Shown here: positions 1 to 9,252 of the stretch, in pieces
Layout: every line of letters begins with the position of its first letter
Numbering within the stretch: the stretch's first letter is position 1
Source: Myxococcales bacterium
GTDB lineage: Bacteria > Myxococcota_A > Polyangia > GCA-2747355
Length of the DNA: 53,442 nucleotides
Direction: 5' to 3'
Assembly: GCA_020431405.1 (NCBI GenBank)
Contig: JAGQIK010000237.1
Location: forward strand, 1 to 53,442
Notes under the pieces: model-generated
The model's input: the letters and a program-made list of their open reading frames with translations, nothing else
The model's database searches: none
What the model was told of the DNA's origin: nothing
Position numbers and translations under genes: made by a program

Positions 1-100
1 CGCTGCCCACCGTGCCCTTGCGACGGCAGGCCGAAAGCCCCAGCGCTGCAGCGAGCAGGGCACACAGCGCGACGGCGAAGGCGAGGCGCGAGCGGCACAT
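1..100 (-). CDS. N-terminus of a lipoprotein, cut by window edge
   Basis: Reading leftward from an ATG at 98-100 gives 33 residues before the window ends. They form a textbook lipoprotein signal: basic start MCRSR, a hydrophobic run (LAFAVALCALLAAALG), then the lipobox LSAC followed by RRKG. Only the export signal is visible, so the function is unknown. The gene is divergent from the Nudix gene, with 82 bp between the two starts to hold both promoters. It could be chance in GC-rich DNA, but the ordered n-region, h-region and lipobox make that unlikely. Confidence 0.7.
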   Translation of the reverse strand, partial: MCRSRLAFAVALCALLAAALGLSACRRKGTVGS

Positions 101-182
101 CACGCTGTGCTTCTACCACAGCCGCCGCCTTGACGGCCGCCCGAGCGAGCGGCAAGCTTCTCTCCTTTTTCGATCGAGCCAT

Positions 183-635
183 ATGGGAAACGACTCCGAA
201 AACAACAGTGACGGCTCGCGCAAGCGGATCCGCGTCGTCGCGGCGACCATCGAGCGCGACGGAAAATTCCTCATCACGCAGCGGCGAGCCGAGGCGGTGC
301 TGCCGCTGCTGTGGGAGTTTCCGGGCGGCCGCGTCGAGGCGGGCGAGAGCGACGCCGGCGCGCTTCAACGCGAGCTCGACGAGCGGCTCGGCGCGCGCAT
401 CGAAGTAGGCGACGAGCTCGCGACGATCTTCCACGACTACGAGCGCTACTCGGTGACGCTCGTGATCTACCAGGCGACGCTGCTCGCCGGCGAGCTCGAG
501 CCGCGACGCGTCAACGAGTATCGCTGGGTCCCCTCGTCCGAGTTCGGCAACTACGAGTTCCCGCCCGCCGACCAGTCGACGATGGACAAGCTGCTCGGCG
601 AGGCCGGCGGCAACGCCGGCGCCGCCGCGGACTAG
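183..635 (+). CDS. Nudix hydrolase (MutT-like)
   Basis: A 150-residue single-domain Nudix protein. The family cleaves nucleoside diphosphates linked to another moiety; MutT-type members remove 8-oxo-dGTP or act on modified NTPs. The Nudix box starts at G49: G-x5-E55-x7-R63-E64-L-D-E67-R68-L-G70. The first part is intact, but the second Glu of the usual EE pair, a metal ligand in E. coli MutT, is Arg68. The preceding strand and loop (ITQRR, LLWEFPGG) fit the MutT/NudG group. The frame is open back to position 12, but the conserved domain begins just after the ATG at 183 and the upstream 57 residues look non-coding, so 183 is preferred. No clear ribosome binding site is visible. Substrate cannot be assigned. 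Confidence 0.85.
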   Translation: MGNDSENNSDGSRKRIRVVAATIERDGKFLITQRRAEAVLPLLWEFPGGRVEAGESDAGALQRELDERLGARIEVGDELATIFHDYERYSVTLVIYQATLLAGELEPRRVNEYRWVPSSEFGNYEFPPADQSTMDKLLGEAGGNAGAAAD

Positions 636-655
636 GACTAGGCTAGAGCGACGCG

Positions 656-1948
656 ATGACCGAAGGCCCCGCAGTCAACCTCAACATCCGCGTGCGGGGC
701 CTGCGTCAGTCGGCCACCATCGCGATCAACGATCGCTCCAACGCGCTCATCGCCGCCGGCCGCTCGGTCTACAAGCTCGGCCTCGGCCAGTCGCCGTTTC
801 CCGTGCCGCGCGAGGTCGTCGACGCGCTGCGCGACAACGCCGAGCGCAAGGACTACCTGCCGGTGGCGGGGCTGCCCGAGCTGCGCGCCGCCGTAGCGGA
901 CTTTCACCGGCGCGTGGACCACGTCGACGTGGCCGCCGAGAACGTGCTGGTTGGCCCCGGATCCAAGGAGCTGATGTTCCTGCTGCAGCTCGCCTATTAC
1001 GGCGACCTGCTCGTGCCGGCACCGTGCTGGGTCTCCTACGCGCCGCAGGCGCGCATCATCGGACGCCCAGTGACGTTCATCCCGACGCGCTACGAGGAGC
1101 GCTGGCGCCTCAAACCGGAGCGGCTCGAAGAGATCTGTGCCGACGACCCAGGCCGGCCGCGCCTTCTGATCCTCAACTACCCTGGCAACCCCGACGGCAG
1201 CACCTACAGCGCGACGGAGCTGCAGCAGCTCGCCGAGGTCGCCAAGCGCTATAAGGTGGTGCTGCTCAGCGACGAGATCTACGGCCCGCTCTATCACGAC
1301 GAAGACGAAGGCCACGTCTCGATCGCCAAGTACTACCCGACGGGCACCATCATCAGCTCCGGGCTCTCCAAGTGGTGCGGCGCTGGCGGCTGGCGCCTCG
1401 GTACGTTCGCCTTTCCTCCCGCGCTGCGCTGGCTCTTCAAGGCGATGGCCTCGGCCGCGTCCGAGACATTCACCAGCACCTCGGCGCCGATCCAGTGTGC
1501 CGCTGTAACGGCGTTTGCTGGCAGCGACGCCATCGACGCTTACCTCGCGCGCTCGCGCCGCATCCTCGCCGCTCTCGGGCAGTGGTGCTGCAACGCGCTG
1601 CGTCGCGCCGGCGCGCGCATCTGGGAGCCGCGCGGCGCCTTCTACCTGCTGCCCGACTTCAGCCCCATGCGCGAGCACCTCGAAGCGCGCGATATCCGCG
1701 ACGACCGCGAGCTTTGTCGGCGCGCGCTCGAGGAGACCGGCGTGGCGTTCCTGCCGGGCGCCGATTTCGGCATGTGGCCGCAGCAGCTGACGGCGCGCCT
1801 GGCCTACGTCGACTTCGACGGCGCCGCGGCGCTCGACGCGCTCGAAGCGGGTGGCGACGCGCCCGTCGACGAGGAGTTCCTGCGCGCCTACTGCCCGAAA
1901 GTGATCGACGGCATCGAGGCGCTCTGCAGCTGGCTCAAGGGCAAGTAG
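656..1948 (+). CDS. PLP-dependent class I/II aminotransferase
   Basis: A 430-residue fold-type I aminotransferase. The family transfers an amino group between an amino acid and a keto acid through pyridoxal phosphate. Visible landmarks are N178 in NYPGNPDG, D206 and Y209 in SDEIYG (cofactor ring and phosphate contacts), the Schiff-base lysine K239 in SGLSKWCGAGG, and R247 in WRLG. The N-terminal SPFPVP and YLPVAGLPELRAAVA segments match aspartate/aromatic aminotransferases. It begins 20 bp after the Nudix stop and is followed 19 bp later by the TPR gene, so the three may be co-transcribed. Substrate is open; aspartate or an aromatic/branched amino acid is plausible. Confidence 0.85.
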   Translation: MTEGPAVNLNIRVRGLRQSATIAINDRSNALIAAGRSVYKLGLGQSPFPVPREVVDALRDNAERKDYLPVAGLPELRAAVADFHRRVDHVDVAAENVLVGPGSKELMFLLQLAYYGDLLVPAPCWVSYAPQARIIGRPVTFIPTRYEERWRLKPERLEEICADDPGRPRLLILNYPGNPDGSTYSATELQQLAEVAKRYKVVLLSDEIYGPLYHDEDEGHVSIAKYYPTGTIISSGLSKWCGAGGWRLGTFAFPPALRWLFKAMASAASETFTSTSAPIQCAAVTAFAGSDAIDAYLARSRRILAALGQWCCNALRRAGARIWEPRGAFYLLPDFSPMREHLEARDIRDDRELCRRALEETGVAFLPGADFGMWPQQLTARLAYVDFDGAAALDALEAGGDAPVDEEFLRAYCPKVIDGIEALCSWLKGK

Positions 1949-1967
1949 CTGGTGGTAAAGTAGCGAG

Positions 1968-4900
1968 ATGTCCTCGGCGCCGGCCCGCTCCATCGAGCTC
2001 GAGACGCTCGAAGCCACACTCGCCAGCGCCCAGTCGCGCCCGCCCGAAGAGCGTGCGGCGTTGCACCTGCGAGCAGCGGAGCTGTGGCTCGCGCGCGCCG
2101 ACGCCGAACCGCACGGCCACACCGACAACGGCTCCACGCGCCAGCGCGCGCTCGAGCACCTGTGGGCTGCCTGGGGTGCGCAGCCGGGCGACAGCGACAT
2201 CGCGGCGCTGCTGCTCGAGCTGACCGACGACGACGACCCGAGCCGCGCCGAGATCTTCGAGCGCAACGCGGCCGACGAGGAAGAGCCCGACGCGCGCGCC
2301 GACCTGCGCCTCGCGGCGGCCGAGCTGCGCGCGGCGAGCGGAGAAGACGAGCGCGCCGGCGAGCTGTGTCTAGCCGCGCTGGGCGACGTGGCTTCGAGCG
2401 AGCGCGGCTTCGAGCGGCGCGTGCGGCGGGCGCTGCGGATCATCGGCGAAACCAGCCAGGCGATCGACCCGGACATGCTCGACGCGCTGGCCGCGCGCGG
2501 CACACCGGCGCGCGACCCGCTCGCCGATCTGGCGCGGCGGCGCGAGGCCAAACGCGACGACCAAGGCGCCTTCGACGCCTGGCGGGCGGTGCTCATCGCG
2601 GCGCCCGGCCATCGCACCGCGCTTTCGGCCTGCGCACGCAGGCTGCGCGACGACGGCGCCTACGCCGAGCTCGCCGATCTGCTCGAACGCAGCGCGCCGC
2701 TCTCCGAGGCGCGCAGGCGGCGCGAGCTGTGGTGCGAGCTCGCAGCGCTGTGTCAGGGCGAGCTCGCCGACCCGCAGCGCGCGGCGACCGCGTGGCTCGA
2801 GGCCTGGAACGGCGGCGCGGTGGAACGCGCACCCGCCGAGCTCAAGCGCATCTACGCCGAAGGCGAGGATTGGGCGGCCTACGTCAAGGTGCTCGAGCGC
2901 CAGGCGCGCGGCGCCATGGCCCGTGACGAGAAGCTCGACGTCTATCGCGAGCTGGCCACGCTGCAGCGCGAGGTGCTCGAGGACGCCGGCGCCGCCGCCA
3001 CCACCTACGCGCGCATCTTACAGCTCGCTCCGGACGACCTCGAGGCGCTGCGCGCGCGCGTCGAGCTGCTCGAGGCCGATGGCGATCACAACGAAGCGCT
3101 GCTGCTGCGCGCGCTGCGGCGCTATCTGCGACACGAGCGCGGCCCGTCGCGCCAGGCGCTGGTCGGCCGGGTGGCGCGCATCGAGCTCGCACGCGGCCAG
3201 TACGAGGCGGTGGCGCGGCTGCTGTCGGATCTCGATCTCGGCGACGATTCGGCGCGCGCGCTGCTCGGCGAAGTGCGCGAGGCGCTCGGCTCGGCGCCGC
3301 CGCCGCTGACCGTCGAGAGCGACGCCAAGCTGCGCAACCTGCGCCGTCGCGTCGACACGCTGCTGATCGACAGCGCCGCCCTCGATCACGATCCCGAGCA
3401 GGCGCTCGCGCTGGCCAAACAGGCCGAAGCGCGCGGCGAGAGCCGGGTCGCCGCCGACGTCTACCGGCGGCTGCTCGCGCGCCAGCCGGATCTGGAGGCG
3501 GCGCGCGAGGCGCTGCAAGCGCTCGAGCACGAGGACGAGGCGCCAGCGAGCGCCTCGCAGGCGCTGGCGCGCGAGGCCGAGCAGGTCGCGACACAAGACG
3601 CCGCGCGCGCTGTGCGTATGCTGGTGCGCGCCGCCAACGTCGTGCGCCACGCGCAAGCCCACGGCGAGAACGCCGCCGGCGCACACGAAGACGACAAGAG
3701 CGAGGACAAGGCCGAGGGCGAGGCCGACGCGCCAGCTGGCGCCGACGCGCAGAAGAAGGCCGAGATCGAGGCGCTGCTCGACCGCGCCGTCGAGCTCTGC
3801 CCCCATGGTGACAACGCCGAGCTGCGACTGCTCGAGAGCGCGCTGCGCCAGGCCGGGCTGCTGTGGCGTTTGGCCGATCTGCTGGCCGATGCGGCCGAGC
3901 ACGAAGCGCGCGGCTACAAGCGGCGCGCGCTGCTGCGGGCGCTCGCCGAGCTGCTCGAAGACGAGCTCGGCGAGGCGCAGCGCGCGGTCGGCGTGCTCGA
4001 GCAGGCCTTCGACCTCGATCGCAGCGACCGCGTGCTGGCGCAAGACATCTGCGACCTGCACCGCCGCCTCGACAACAAGGCGGCGCTGGCGCAGATCCTC
4101 GAAGAGCTGCTCGCCGAGACGACCGAGGTCGAACGCGACGCGATGCTCGAGGAGCTCGCCGCGCTCTACGCCGAAGAGCTCGACGACCCCGCGGGCGCGC
4201 TGCGTCACTACGGCGAGCTGCTCGAGCGCACCCCCGACCACAGCGCGGCGCTTCACTACTGCCGCCAGCACGACGAGCGGGTCGGCGACCATCGCGCCGT
4301 GGCCGTGATGTTGGGCCGCGCAGCGGAGGCCAAGGGCGATCCGATGGAGCGCGCGGAGCTTCATCGCGAGATTGCGAGCATCGCCGAGAACGTGCTCGGC
4401 GACCTCGATTTCGCGATCCTGCAGTGGCGCAAGGTCGTCGAGCTGTTGCCGGCGGACACGGCGCCGCGCGCCGAGGTCAAGCGGCTGCTGCGCGCGGCGG
4501 GGCGGGCGCAGGAGGTCGAGGCCGTGCTGCTCTCGGAGGTCTCGCGCGCCAGCACCGAAGAGAAAATCCCGCTCTACCTCGAGCTGTCGGAGCTGGCGCT
4601 CAAGGGCCAGCGCAACCGACGCGCCGCGGCCGCCTACCTGCGCAACGCGATGCAGCTCGCGCCGGAAAACCGCGACGTGATCGAGCGGCTCGAGACACTC
4701 TACGAGGGTATGGGCCAGTGGCGCGAGCTCGCCGCGACGTTGACGCGCCACGCCGAGATCGAAAAGGAGACCACCGACAAGGTCTCGCACCTGCTGCGTG
4801 CCGCCCAGGTGCTCGCCGCCAACCTCGGCCGCGAGGAGGAGGCTCTCGCGATCTGCCGGCGCGTGCGCGAGCTGGACACCAGCGACCGGCGCGCGGCCAA

Positions 4901-6863
4901 CTTGATGTGCGACATCTACGCGCGCCGCGACCGCTGGCAGCAGGTCGCTAACGTGCTGCGCGAGCAGATCGCGCAGGAGACAGATCCCAAGGAGCTGTCG
5001 CGGCTCCACGTCGAGATCGGCCGCGTGCTGCTGGAGCGCAGCGAAGACCCCGAGGGCGCGGCGACCCACTTCGAGATGGCGCTCGATCAAGACGCCGAAG
5101 GCGCCGAAGACGTCATCTCGCTGCTGCGCGAGCTCTACTCGTCGCTCGGCCGCTGGGATCTGCTCGCCGAGCTGATCCGACGGCGCGCCAACACCGAAGA
5201 GCTGCCGCCAGACGAGCGTGCAGAGGCGCTGTGCGAGATCGGTCGCCTGCGGCAGGACCAGCAGAACGACCTCGAAGGCGCCTGGGAGGCCTTCGAGAGC
5301 GCCGTGCACCTGGCCCCCACGTATCGGCCGGCCCTCACCGCGCTGCGCGAGCTGGCGGTCACGCGCGAGCGCTGGCGCGATGCGGTCAGCGTCGCGCGCC
5401 GCGAGCTCGAGGTGATCGAAGACAAACCCGAGCGAGCGCGCCTGCTCGTCGAGATCGCTGGCATCCTCGGCGACCACCTCGATCGCCCCAGCGCCGCCAC
5501 CGAGGCGCTCGAAGAGGCCATCGACAACGACAGCAGCCACATCGGCGCCTGCGAGCAACTCGCCAAGACCTACTTCGACGCCGGCGATTGGGAGAAGGCG
5601 GGCATGTTCCTCGAGCAGCTCGTCGGCTCCGGTCTCGAGCTGCCCGAGCTGCACGACTACTACTACCGGCTCGGTTTCGCCAACGAACGTCTCTCGCGCG
5701 AAGAGGACGCCTTCGGCTTCTACGTCAAGTCGTTCGGCCGCGAGCCGATGTATCTGCCAACGCTCAATCGCCTGGTAGACCTCTGCTACAAGCGCAACCA
5801 ATGGGACAACACGCTGCGCATCGCCGAGGCGATCGTCGAGACCTACGCCGACGAGAAGACACCCGACGAGCTCGCCGATCTCTACGTGCGGCTCGGGCTA
5901 TGCGAGCTGCATCTCGCGCAGCGCGACGCCGCCGTGCGGCGCCTGCATCGCATGGTCGTGCCGCCGGGTCAGGCACCGCTCACCGACGCCAGCGCCTGGC
6001 AAGACGTCGCCGAGTCGTGGGCGGCCACGCCGCTCGAGCCGCGGCTGCTCGCGGCGGTCGACGTGCAGGTCGTCACGCGCGTGATCAAGGCGATGGAGCA
6101 GGCGCTGACGCGTGTCCCTGACCACTCGGGGGCACTGCAAACGCTCGCCGCGTTGACCACCTGCCGCGGCGACTGGGAGCGCAGCCTGCGCTACATGGAG
6201 CGCGCCGCCGACTCCGAGCGCACCGAGCGGCGCACGCAGGGCATGCTGCTCATCTCGGCCAGCGACATCGCGCTGCACAAGCTGCGCGACCCGCGGCGCA
6301 CCGAGGCGTATCTGCGGCGCGCGCAGTCGGTGCTGCCGGGCTCGCGACTGATCCGCGAGCGGCTCGAGCAGCTGCAGGTCAAGGCGGCACCGCGCTCGCG
6401 GCCGCGGCCAGCGTTGCCCACGGCGCCGATCGAGAAGATGCCGTCCGTCGAAGCGTCCGGGTCGTCGACGGGGCCCAAGAAGAAGCCACCGCCGCCGCCT
6501 GTCTCGGGCGAGATCATGGCCGCGACGGCGGCGCCGCCGCCACCACCGCCGATGTCGGACGAGGTCCCGCTCGCGCCACCACCGCCGCCCATGTCGAGCG
6601 AGGTCTCGATCGGGCAAGCCCCGCCGATCATCGGCGGCGACGATGACGACGACGACGAGGGCGAGAGCACGCGACCGCTGGCGCGCGGCGCCGCGGCGGC
6701 GAGCCTCAGGTCGGGCCCGCGCGCGGTGCCCAAGCCGATGAGCCTGCCCAAACCTTCGGCGCGCAGCACGGCGGGCAAGATCACCGGACCGCACAAGCCC
6801 AAGAAGGCGCCGGTGCCGCGCTCGATGCCGATGCCGCCGCCGCCGCACGACGAAGAAGACTAG
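1968..6863 (+). CDS. Giant TPR-repeat protein with Pro-rich tail
   Basis: 1631 residues with no signal peptide, so probably cytoplasmic. From about residue 60 to 1470 it is a chain of degenerate tetratricopeptide-type helical hairpins (recurring patterns such as A-x-x-x-Y-x-x-L-L and L-x-P-x-x-x-x-A). TPR solenoids act as protein-binding scaffolds. An acidic Lys/Glu/Ala linker near residues 555-595 splits the solenoid. The last ~160 residues are low complexity: repeated blocks of 5-6 prolines followed by M-S-x-E-V or V-S-G-E-I, an Asp run, then a basic Pro/Lys-rich end. Such tails often bind SH3-like or membrane partners, but no partner is visible here. Similar long TPR proteins are common in myxobacteria, some linked to motility. 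The partner and role here are unknown. Confidence 0.85.
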   Translation: MSSAPARSIELETLEATLASAQSRPPEERAALHLRAAELWLARADAEPHGHTDNGSTRQRALEHLWAAWGAQPGDSDIAALLLELTDDDDPSRAEIFERNAADEEEPDARADLRLAAAELRAASGEDERAGELCLAALGDVASSERGFERRVRRALRIIGETSQAIDPDMLDALAARGTPARDPLADLARRREAKRDDQGAFDAWRAVLIAAPGHRTALSACARRLRDDGAYAELADLLERSAPLSEARRRRELWCELAALCQGELADPQRAATAWLEAWNGGAVERAPAELKRIYAEGEDWAAYVKVLERQARGAMARDEKLDVYRELATLQREVLEDAGAAATTYARILQLAPDDLEALRARVELLEADGDHNEALLLRALRRYLRHERGPSRQALVGRVARIELARGQYEAVARLLSDLDLGDDSARALLGEVREALGSAPPPLTVESDAKLRNLRRRVDTLLIDSAALDHDPEQALALAKQAEARGESRVAADVYRRLLARQPDLEAAREALQALEHEDEAPASASQALAREAEQVATQDAARAVRMLVRAANVVRHAQAHGENAAGAHEDDKSEDKAEGEADAPAGADAQKKAEIEALLDRAVELCPHGDNAELRLLESALRQAGLLWRLADLLADAAEHEARGYKRRALLRALAELLEDELGEAQRAVGVLEQAFDLDRSDRVLAQDICDLHRRLDNKAALAQILEELLAETTEVERDAMLEELAALYAEELDDPAGALRHYGELLERTPDHSAALHYCRQHDERVGDHRAVAVMLGRAAEAKGDPMERAELHREIASIAENVLGDLDFAILQWRKVVELLPADTAPRAEVKRLLRAAGRAQEVEAVLLSEVSRASTEEKIPLYLELSELALKGQRNRRAAAAYLRNAMQLAPENRDVIERLETLYEGMGQWRELAATLTRHAEIEKETTDKVSHLLRAAQVLAANLGREEEALAICRRVRELDTSDRRAANLMCDIYARRDRWQQVANVLREQIAQETDPKELSRLHVEIGRVLLERSEDPEGAATHFEMALDQDAEGAEDVISLLRELYSSLGRWDLLAELIRRRANTEELPPDERAEALCEIGRLRQDQQNDLEGAWEAFESAVHLAPTYRPALTALRELAVTRERWRDAVSVARRELEVIEDKPERARLLVEIAGILGDHLDRPSAATEALEEAIDNDSSHIGACEQLAKTYFDAGDWEKAGMFLEQLVGSGLELPELHDYYYRLGFANERLSREEDAFGFYVKSFGREPMYLPTLNRLVDLCYKRNQWDNTLRIAEAIVETYADEKTPDELADLYVRLGLCELHLAQRDAAVRRLHRMVVPPGQAPLTDASAWQDVAESWAATPLEPRLLAAVDVQVVTRVIKAMEQALTRVPDHSGALQTLAALTTCRGDWERSLRYMERAADSERTERRTQGMLLISASDIALHKLRDPRRTEAYLRRAQSVLPGSRLIRERLEQLQVKAAPRSRPRPALPTAPIEKMPSVEASGSSTGPKKKPPPPPVSGEIMAATAAPPPPPPMSDEVPLAPPPPPMSSEVSIGQAPPIIGGDDDDDDEGESTRPLARGAAAASLRSGPRAVPKPMSLPKPSARSTAGKITGPHKPKKAPVPRSMPMPPPPHDEED

Positions 6864-6872
6864 AGAGCGGCG

Positions 6873-7709
6873 TCAGGGGCAGCGCGCGCGGTACAGCGCG
6901 CCAACCTCCGTCGCCGAGAGCGCGCGCGCGAAGATCATCACCGAGTCGAGCACGCCAGGCAGCGCGTTGGTGCTGCCTCCGATGCGCAGGTATTTGCCGA
7001 CGCCGCTCGGGACGTCGCCCGACGCGGTGGCTGCCAGCGACCCGTCGAGATACGACCAAGCCTTCTGCTGCTGGGTCGACCAGACGAACACGATGTGGCT
7101 CAGCTTGTCTTTGGGCAGTGACGACTCGGGCAACGAGACGTCGAGACCCGCCAGGTAGATCGGAATGCGGCGCGGCGCCTCGGCTTGGTGCTTGATCACG
7201 AGCTGCGTGCCGTCGCTCAGCGCGCCGTGCACCATGTGAAGCAGCGTCGCCGAGCCGTTGTAGCTCGGCAGATCGTAGCTCGGTGCGACCCACAGCGAGA
7301 TCGTCGCCTCGCCGAGGTTGTCGAGCAGCGACGGAGGGTACTCCAGCGGCGGGCTCGCCAGCTCGCGCGACAGGCCCGGCGGCGGCGCGCCGACGGCGCC
7401 GTTGTAGAGGGCCGTCGCGCCGCCCGATAGCGGGGCCGCGCTGTTGACCGCGTCGAGCACGCTGTTGTCGAAGCCGAGCATCAAACGCAGCGCGGGATCG
7501 CTGCACAGCGGCGAAGGCGCGGGCGCGTCGGGGGCCGACGTGTCGCGCGCGGCGTCGACGCGAGCGTCGCTGCGCGGCGCATCGGCGACGCCATCGGGCT
7601 TTGCCGCGGCGGCGTCATCGTCGTCGAAGATGTGTTGTACGCGCACGCAGCCGGGCGCCGACAGGGCGAGCCCGCCAAGCAGGAGGGCTATGGCCCACCT
7701 ACAGCGCAC
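6873..7709 (-). CDS. LamG/concanavalin-like lipoprotein
   Basis: 278 residues from a GTG at 7709. The N-terminus is a lipoprotein signal ending LSAPGC (C21), then an acidic Asp/Ala linker (FDDDDAAAAKPDG and onward to about residue 68). The C-terminal ~200 residues read as a LamG/ConA-like jelly roll: ATISLWVAPSY, LSHIVFVWSTQQQ, AWSYLDGSLAAT, LRIGG, and the closing helix-strand LDSVMIFARALSATEVGALYRA. The family binds carbohydrates or protein ligands, and in Myxococcota it is common in surface lipoproteins. Its start overlaps the stop of the DUF4178-like gene by 11 bp, which suggests translational coupling at the end of the rng operon. It converges on the TPR gene. Confidence 0.8.
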   Translation of the reverse strand: MRCRWAIALLLGGLALSAPGCVRVQHIFDDDDAAAAKPDGVADAPRSDARVDAARDTSAPDAPAPSPLCSDPALRLMLGFDNSVLDAVNSAAPLSGGATALYNGAVGAPPPGLSRELASPPLEYPPSLLDNLGEATISLWVAPSYDLPSYNGSATLLHMVHGALSDGTQLVIKHQAEAPRRIPIYLAGLDVSLPESSLPKDKLSHIVFVWSTQQQKAWSYLDGSLAATASGDVPSGVGKYLRIGGSTNALPGVLDSVMIFARALSATEVGALYRARCP

Positions 7710-8292
7710 CGCCCCCAGGAATGAACTCGATCATGTGGCGTGGATCGCGCCGCCCGGCGAAGCTGCGAAAGGCGTTGCCCGAGCGTCGAATCCACAGCCG
7801 CTCGCTGCCCGTGCAGCGGTAGTCCCAGAACTCGAGCTCGCCGACGGCGTAGCCGCCCGCGTCGCCTTCGACCTCGATGCGCGCCTCGCCGTAGCGTTCG
7901 AGCTGGTAGATGCGGCCATCGTGATCGATCGCCTCGGGTGGCTCGCCGCGCAGGGGCAGCCCGTCGATGCGTTCGCCGACGACAAGCCCCGAGCTGTCGT
8001 CGGGGCGCACGACGATCCACCGCTCGACGCTGACGTCGAGCAGACGACACTCGATCCAGCTGCGCGCGCCCTCGCCGAAGCGCACCACGCCTTGCACCAA
8101 CGAGTCCCCCTCGTCGAGCACGACCACGTCGCCCGGGCGCGCCTGGTCGACGTCGCGTGGCTCGGAGAGCACGTCGGCGCGCGCCTGCTCGGCGCTGTCG
8201 TGTTGTTGGCGCTGGCGCTTGCGCCGCCGCGCGTAGAGCGCGAGCGACCCGAGGCCGCTGGCGAGCAATCCGGCGAGGAGCAGGTACTCCAT
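7699..8292 (-). CDS. Membrane-anchored DUF4178-like protein
   Basis: 197 residues. Residues 3-20 form one membrane segment followed by a basic stretch (ARRRKRQRQ), which predicts an N-out, C-in anchor. Residues ~50-195 resemble the DUF4178 fold: a GDVVVLDEGDSLVQGVVRF strand pair, an acidic E-C-R-L-L-D strand, a Y-x-L-E-R-Y-G-E-A-R-I-E-V strand, an F-W-D-Y motif and a late LWIRRSGN turn. No enzymatic function is known for the family. Members often sit near DUF350 or polyamine genes, which are absent here. The start lies 7 bp after the J-domain gene stop. The family call is by pattern only. Confidence 0.65.
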   Translation of the reverse strand: MEYLLLAGLLASGLGSLALYARRRKRQRQQHDSAEQARADVLSEPRDVDQARPGDVVVLDEGDSLVQGVVRFGEGARSWIECRLLDVSVERWIVVRPDDSSGLVVGERIDGLPLRGEPPEAIDHDGRIYQLERYGEARIEVEGDAGGYAVGELEFWDYRCTGSERLWIRRSGNAFRSFAGRRDPRHMIEFIPGGGAL

Positions 8293-8299
8293 CGACGCT

Positions 8300-8890
8300 C
8301 TACTGCAACGCGCGACGCAGCTCGTTGTAGGCCTGGGTCAGCTTCTGGCTGAGCTCGGTCGCGAGCCGCTGCTTGTCGTCGTCGCCCGAGTGCAGGTCCG
8401 GGTGATACTTGCGCATCAGGCGGCGGTAGTGCTTTCGCACGGTGGTGAGGTCGGACCCGGGCGGACACTCGAGCTGGGCGTAGAGGCGCGCGAGGTTGGT
8501 CGAGCTGCCCGCAGCCGGGCGGCGGCGCGACTGCTGCTCGTGACGCTGGCTCGTGCGCCGTGGCCGACGCCCCGCCGTGCGATAGCGGCCGGTGGTGTCG
8601 TTCATCGCTTCTTCGACCTCGCGCCAGGCCTCCTCCTCGATGGAGTCGCCGCCGGTCGCGCGGCGGGAGGAGGTGTCGCGCGAAGTATCGCGCGGTTGAT
8701 CACGCGCCGACTCGGCGGCCCGCTCGGGCGCGGTGCGACGCGCGCGGCGGCGCGACATCTCCGCTTCGATCTCGGCGTCCGAAAGCTCCTCGAGCCGCAC
8801 CGTTCGCGAGGCCTCGTAGTCGGCGGTCTTGTCGAGCAGCGAGTTGAGGTTGGAGCGGATGAGCTTGACGAAGCGTTTGCCGATACTCAC
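8300..8890 (-). CDS. J-domain (DnaJ-like) co-chaperone
   Basis: 196 residues from a GTG. The J-domain is C-terminal (about 132-196), the reverse of classical DnaJ, and carries the HPD loop in KYHPDLH, needed to stimulate Hsp70 ATPase, plus the helix II pattern VRKHYRRLMRKY. Residues 1-130 are charged and largely disordered (Arg/Glu/Ser-rich). No zinc fingers or substrate-binding domain are present, so it is a class III (type C) J-protein. The GTGA start overlaps the pilZ-like stop by 4 bp, so the two are translationally coupled. The hydrophobic N-terminal helix (RFVKLIRSNLNSLL) may be amphipathic. Confidence 0.8.
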   Translation of the reverse strand: MSIGKRFVKLIRSNLNSLLDKTADYEASRTVRLEELSDAEIEAEMSRRRARRTAPERAAESARDQPRDTSRDTSSRRATGGDSIEEEAWREVEEAMNDTTGRYRTAGRRPRRTSQRHEQQSRRRPAAGSSTNLARLYAQLECPPGSDLTTVRKHYRRLMRKYHPDLHSGDDDKQRLATELSQKLTQAYNELRRALQ

Positions 8891-9195
8891 AGCGGGGTCC
8901 TTGTCAGCAGTCGTTCGATGAGCTGCTTGCTGAAGTGTGTCAGCTCGACGAAGGCGACGCCCATCCCCGGCGGATCGTGAGAGACGCGGACCACCTCACC
9001 GATGCCCTCGATGGTCTCGATCTCGTCCATGATCACGGTGAACTTGAGATTGACGCGTGTGCCTGGCGGCAAGGGATCCTTCGAGCGAATGAAGACGCCC
9101 GAGCGCGAGATGTTGGTGACGTACTCGGTGATGAACTGCTCGACGCTGTCGAACTCGTGATTGATCGTGATGCGCGCTTCACGCGGGACTTTCAT
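8887..9195 (-). CDS. PilZ-like domain protein (Myxococcus paralogous type)
   Basis: 102 residues from ATG 9195 (a GTG lies directly before it at 9198). The core matches the small PilZ-related domain multiplied in Myxococcus: NISRSGVFIRS with the N-x-S-x-x-G half of the c-di-GMP motif, then DPLPPGTRVNLKF, IEGIGEVVRVS and GMGVAFVEL. The other half, RxxxR before the barrel, is not seen; the N-terminal PREARI has the wrong spacing. Canonical c-di-GMP binding is therefore doubtful. It is a single-domain adaptor-sized protein between rng and the J-protein, starting 57 bp after the rng stop. Confidence 0.75.
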   Translation of the reverse strand: MKVPREARITINHEFDSVEQFITEYVTNISRSGVFIRSKDPLPPGTRVNLKFTVIMDEIETIEGIGEVVRVSHDPPGMGVAFVELTHFSKQLIERLLTRTPL

Positions 9196-9252
9196 CACGC
9201 CGCTCCCACCTCGCCAGATGAGCAGACTCGACCAGCAGAGTCTAACCTACCG

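Noticed and set aside
638-2617. Long leftward frame opposite the aminotransferase and TPR genes
   Set aside because: It has no recognisable domain and overlaps two well-supported genes. It is a compositional shadow.
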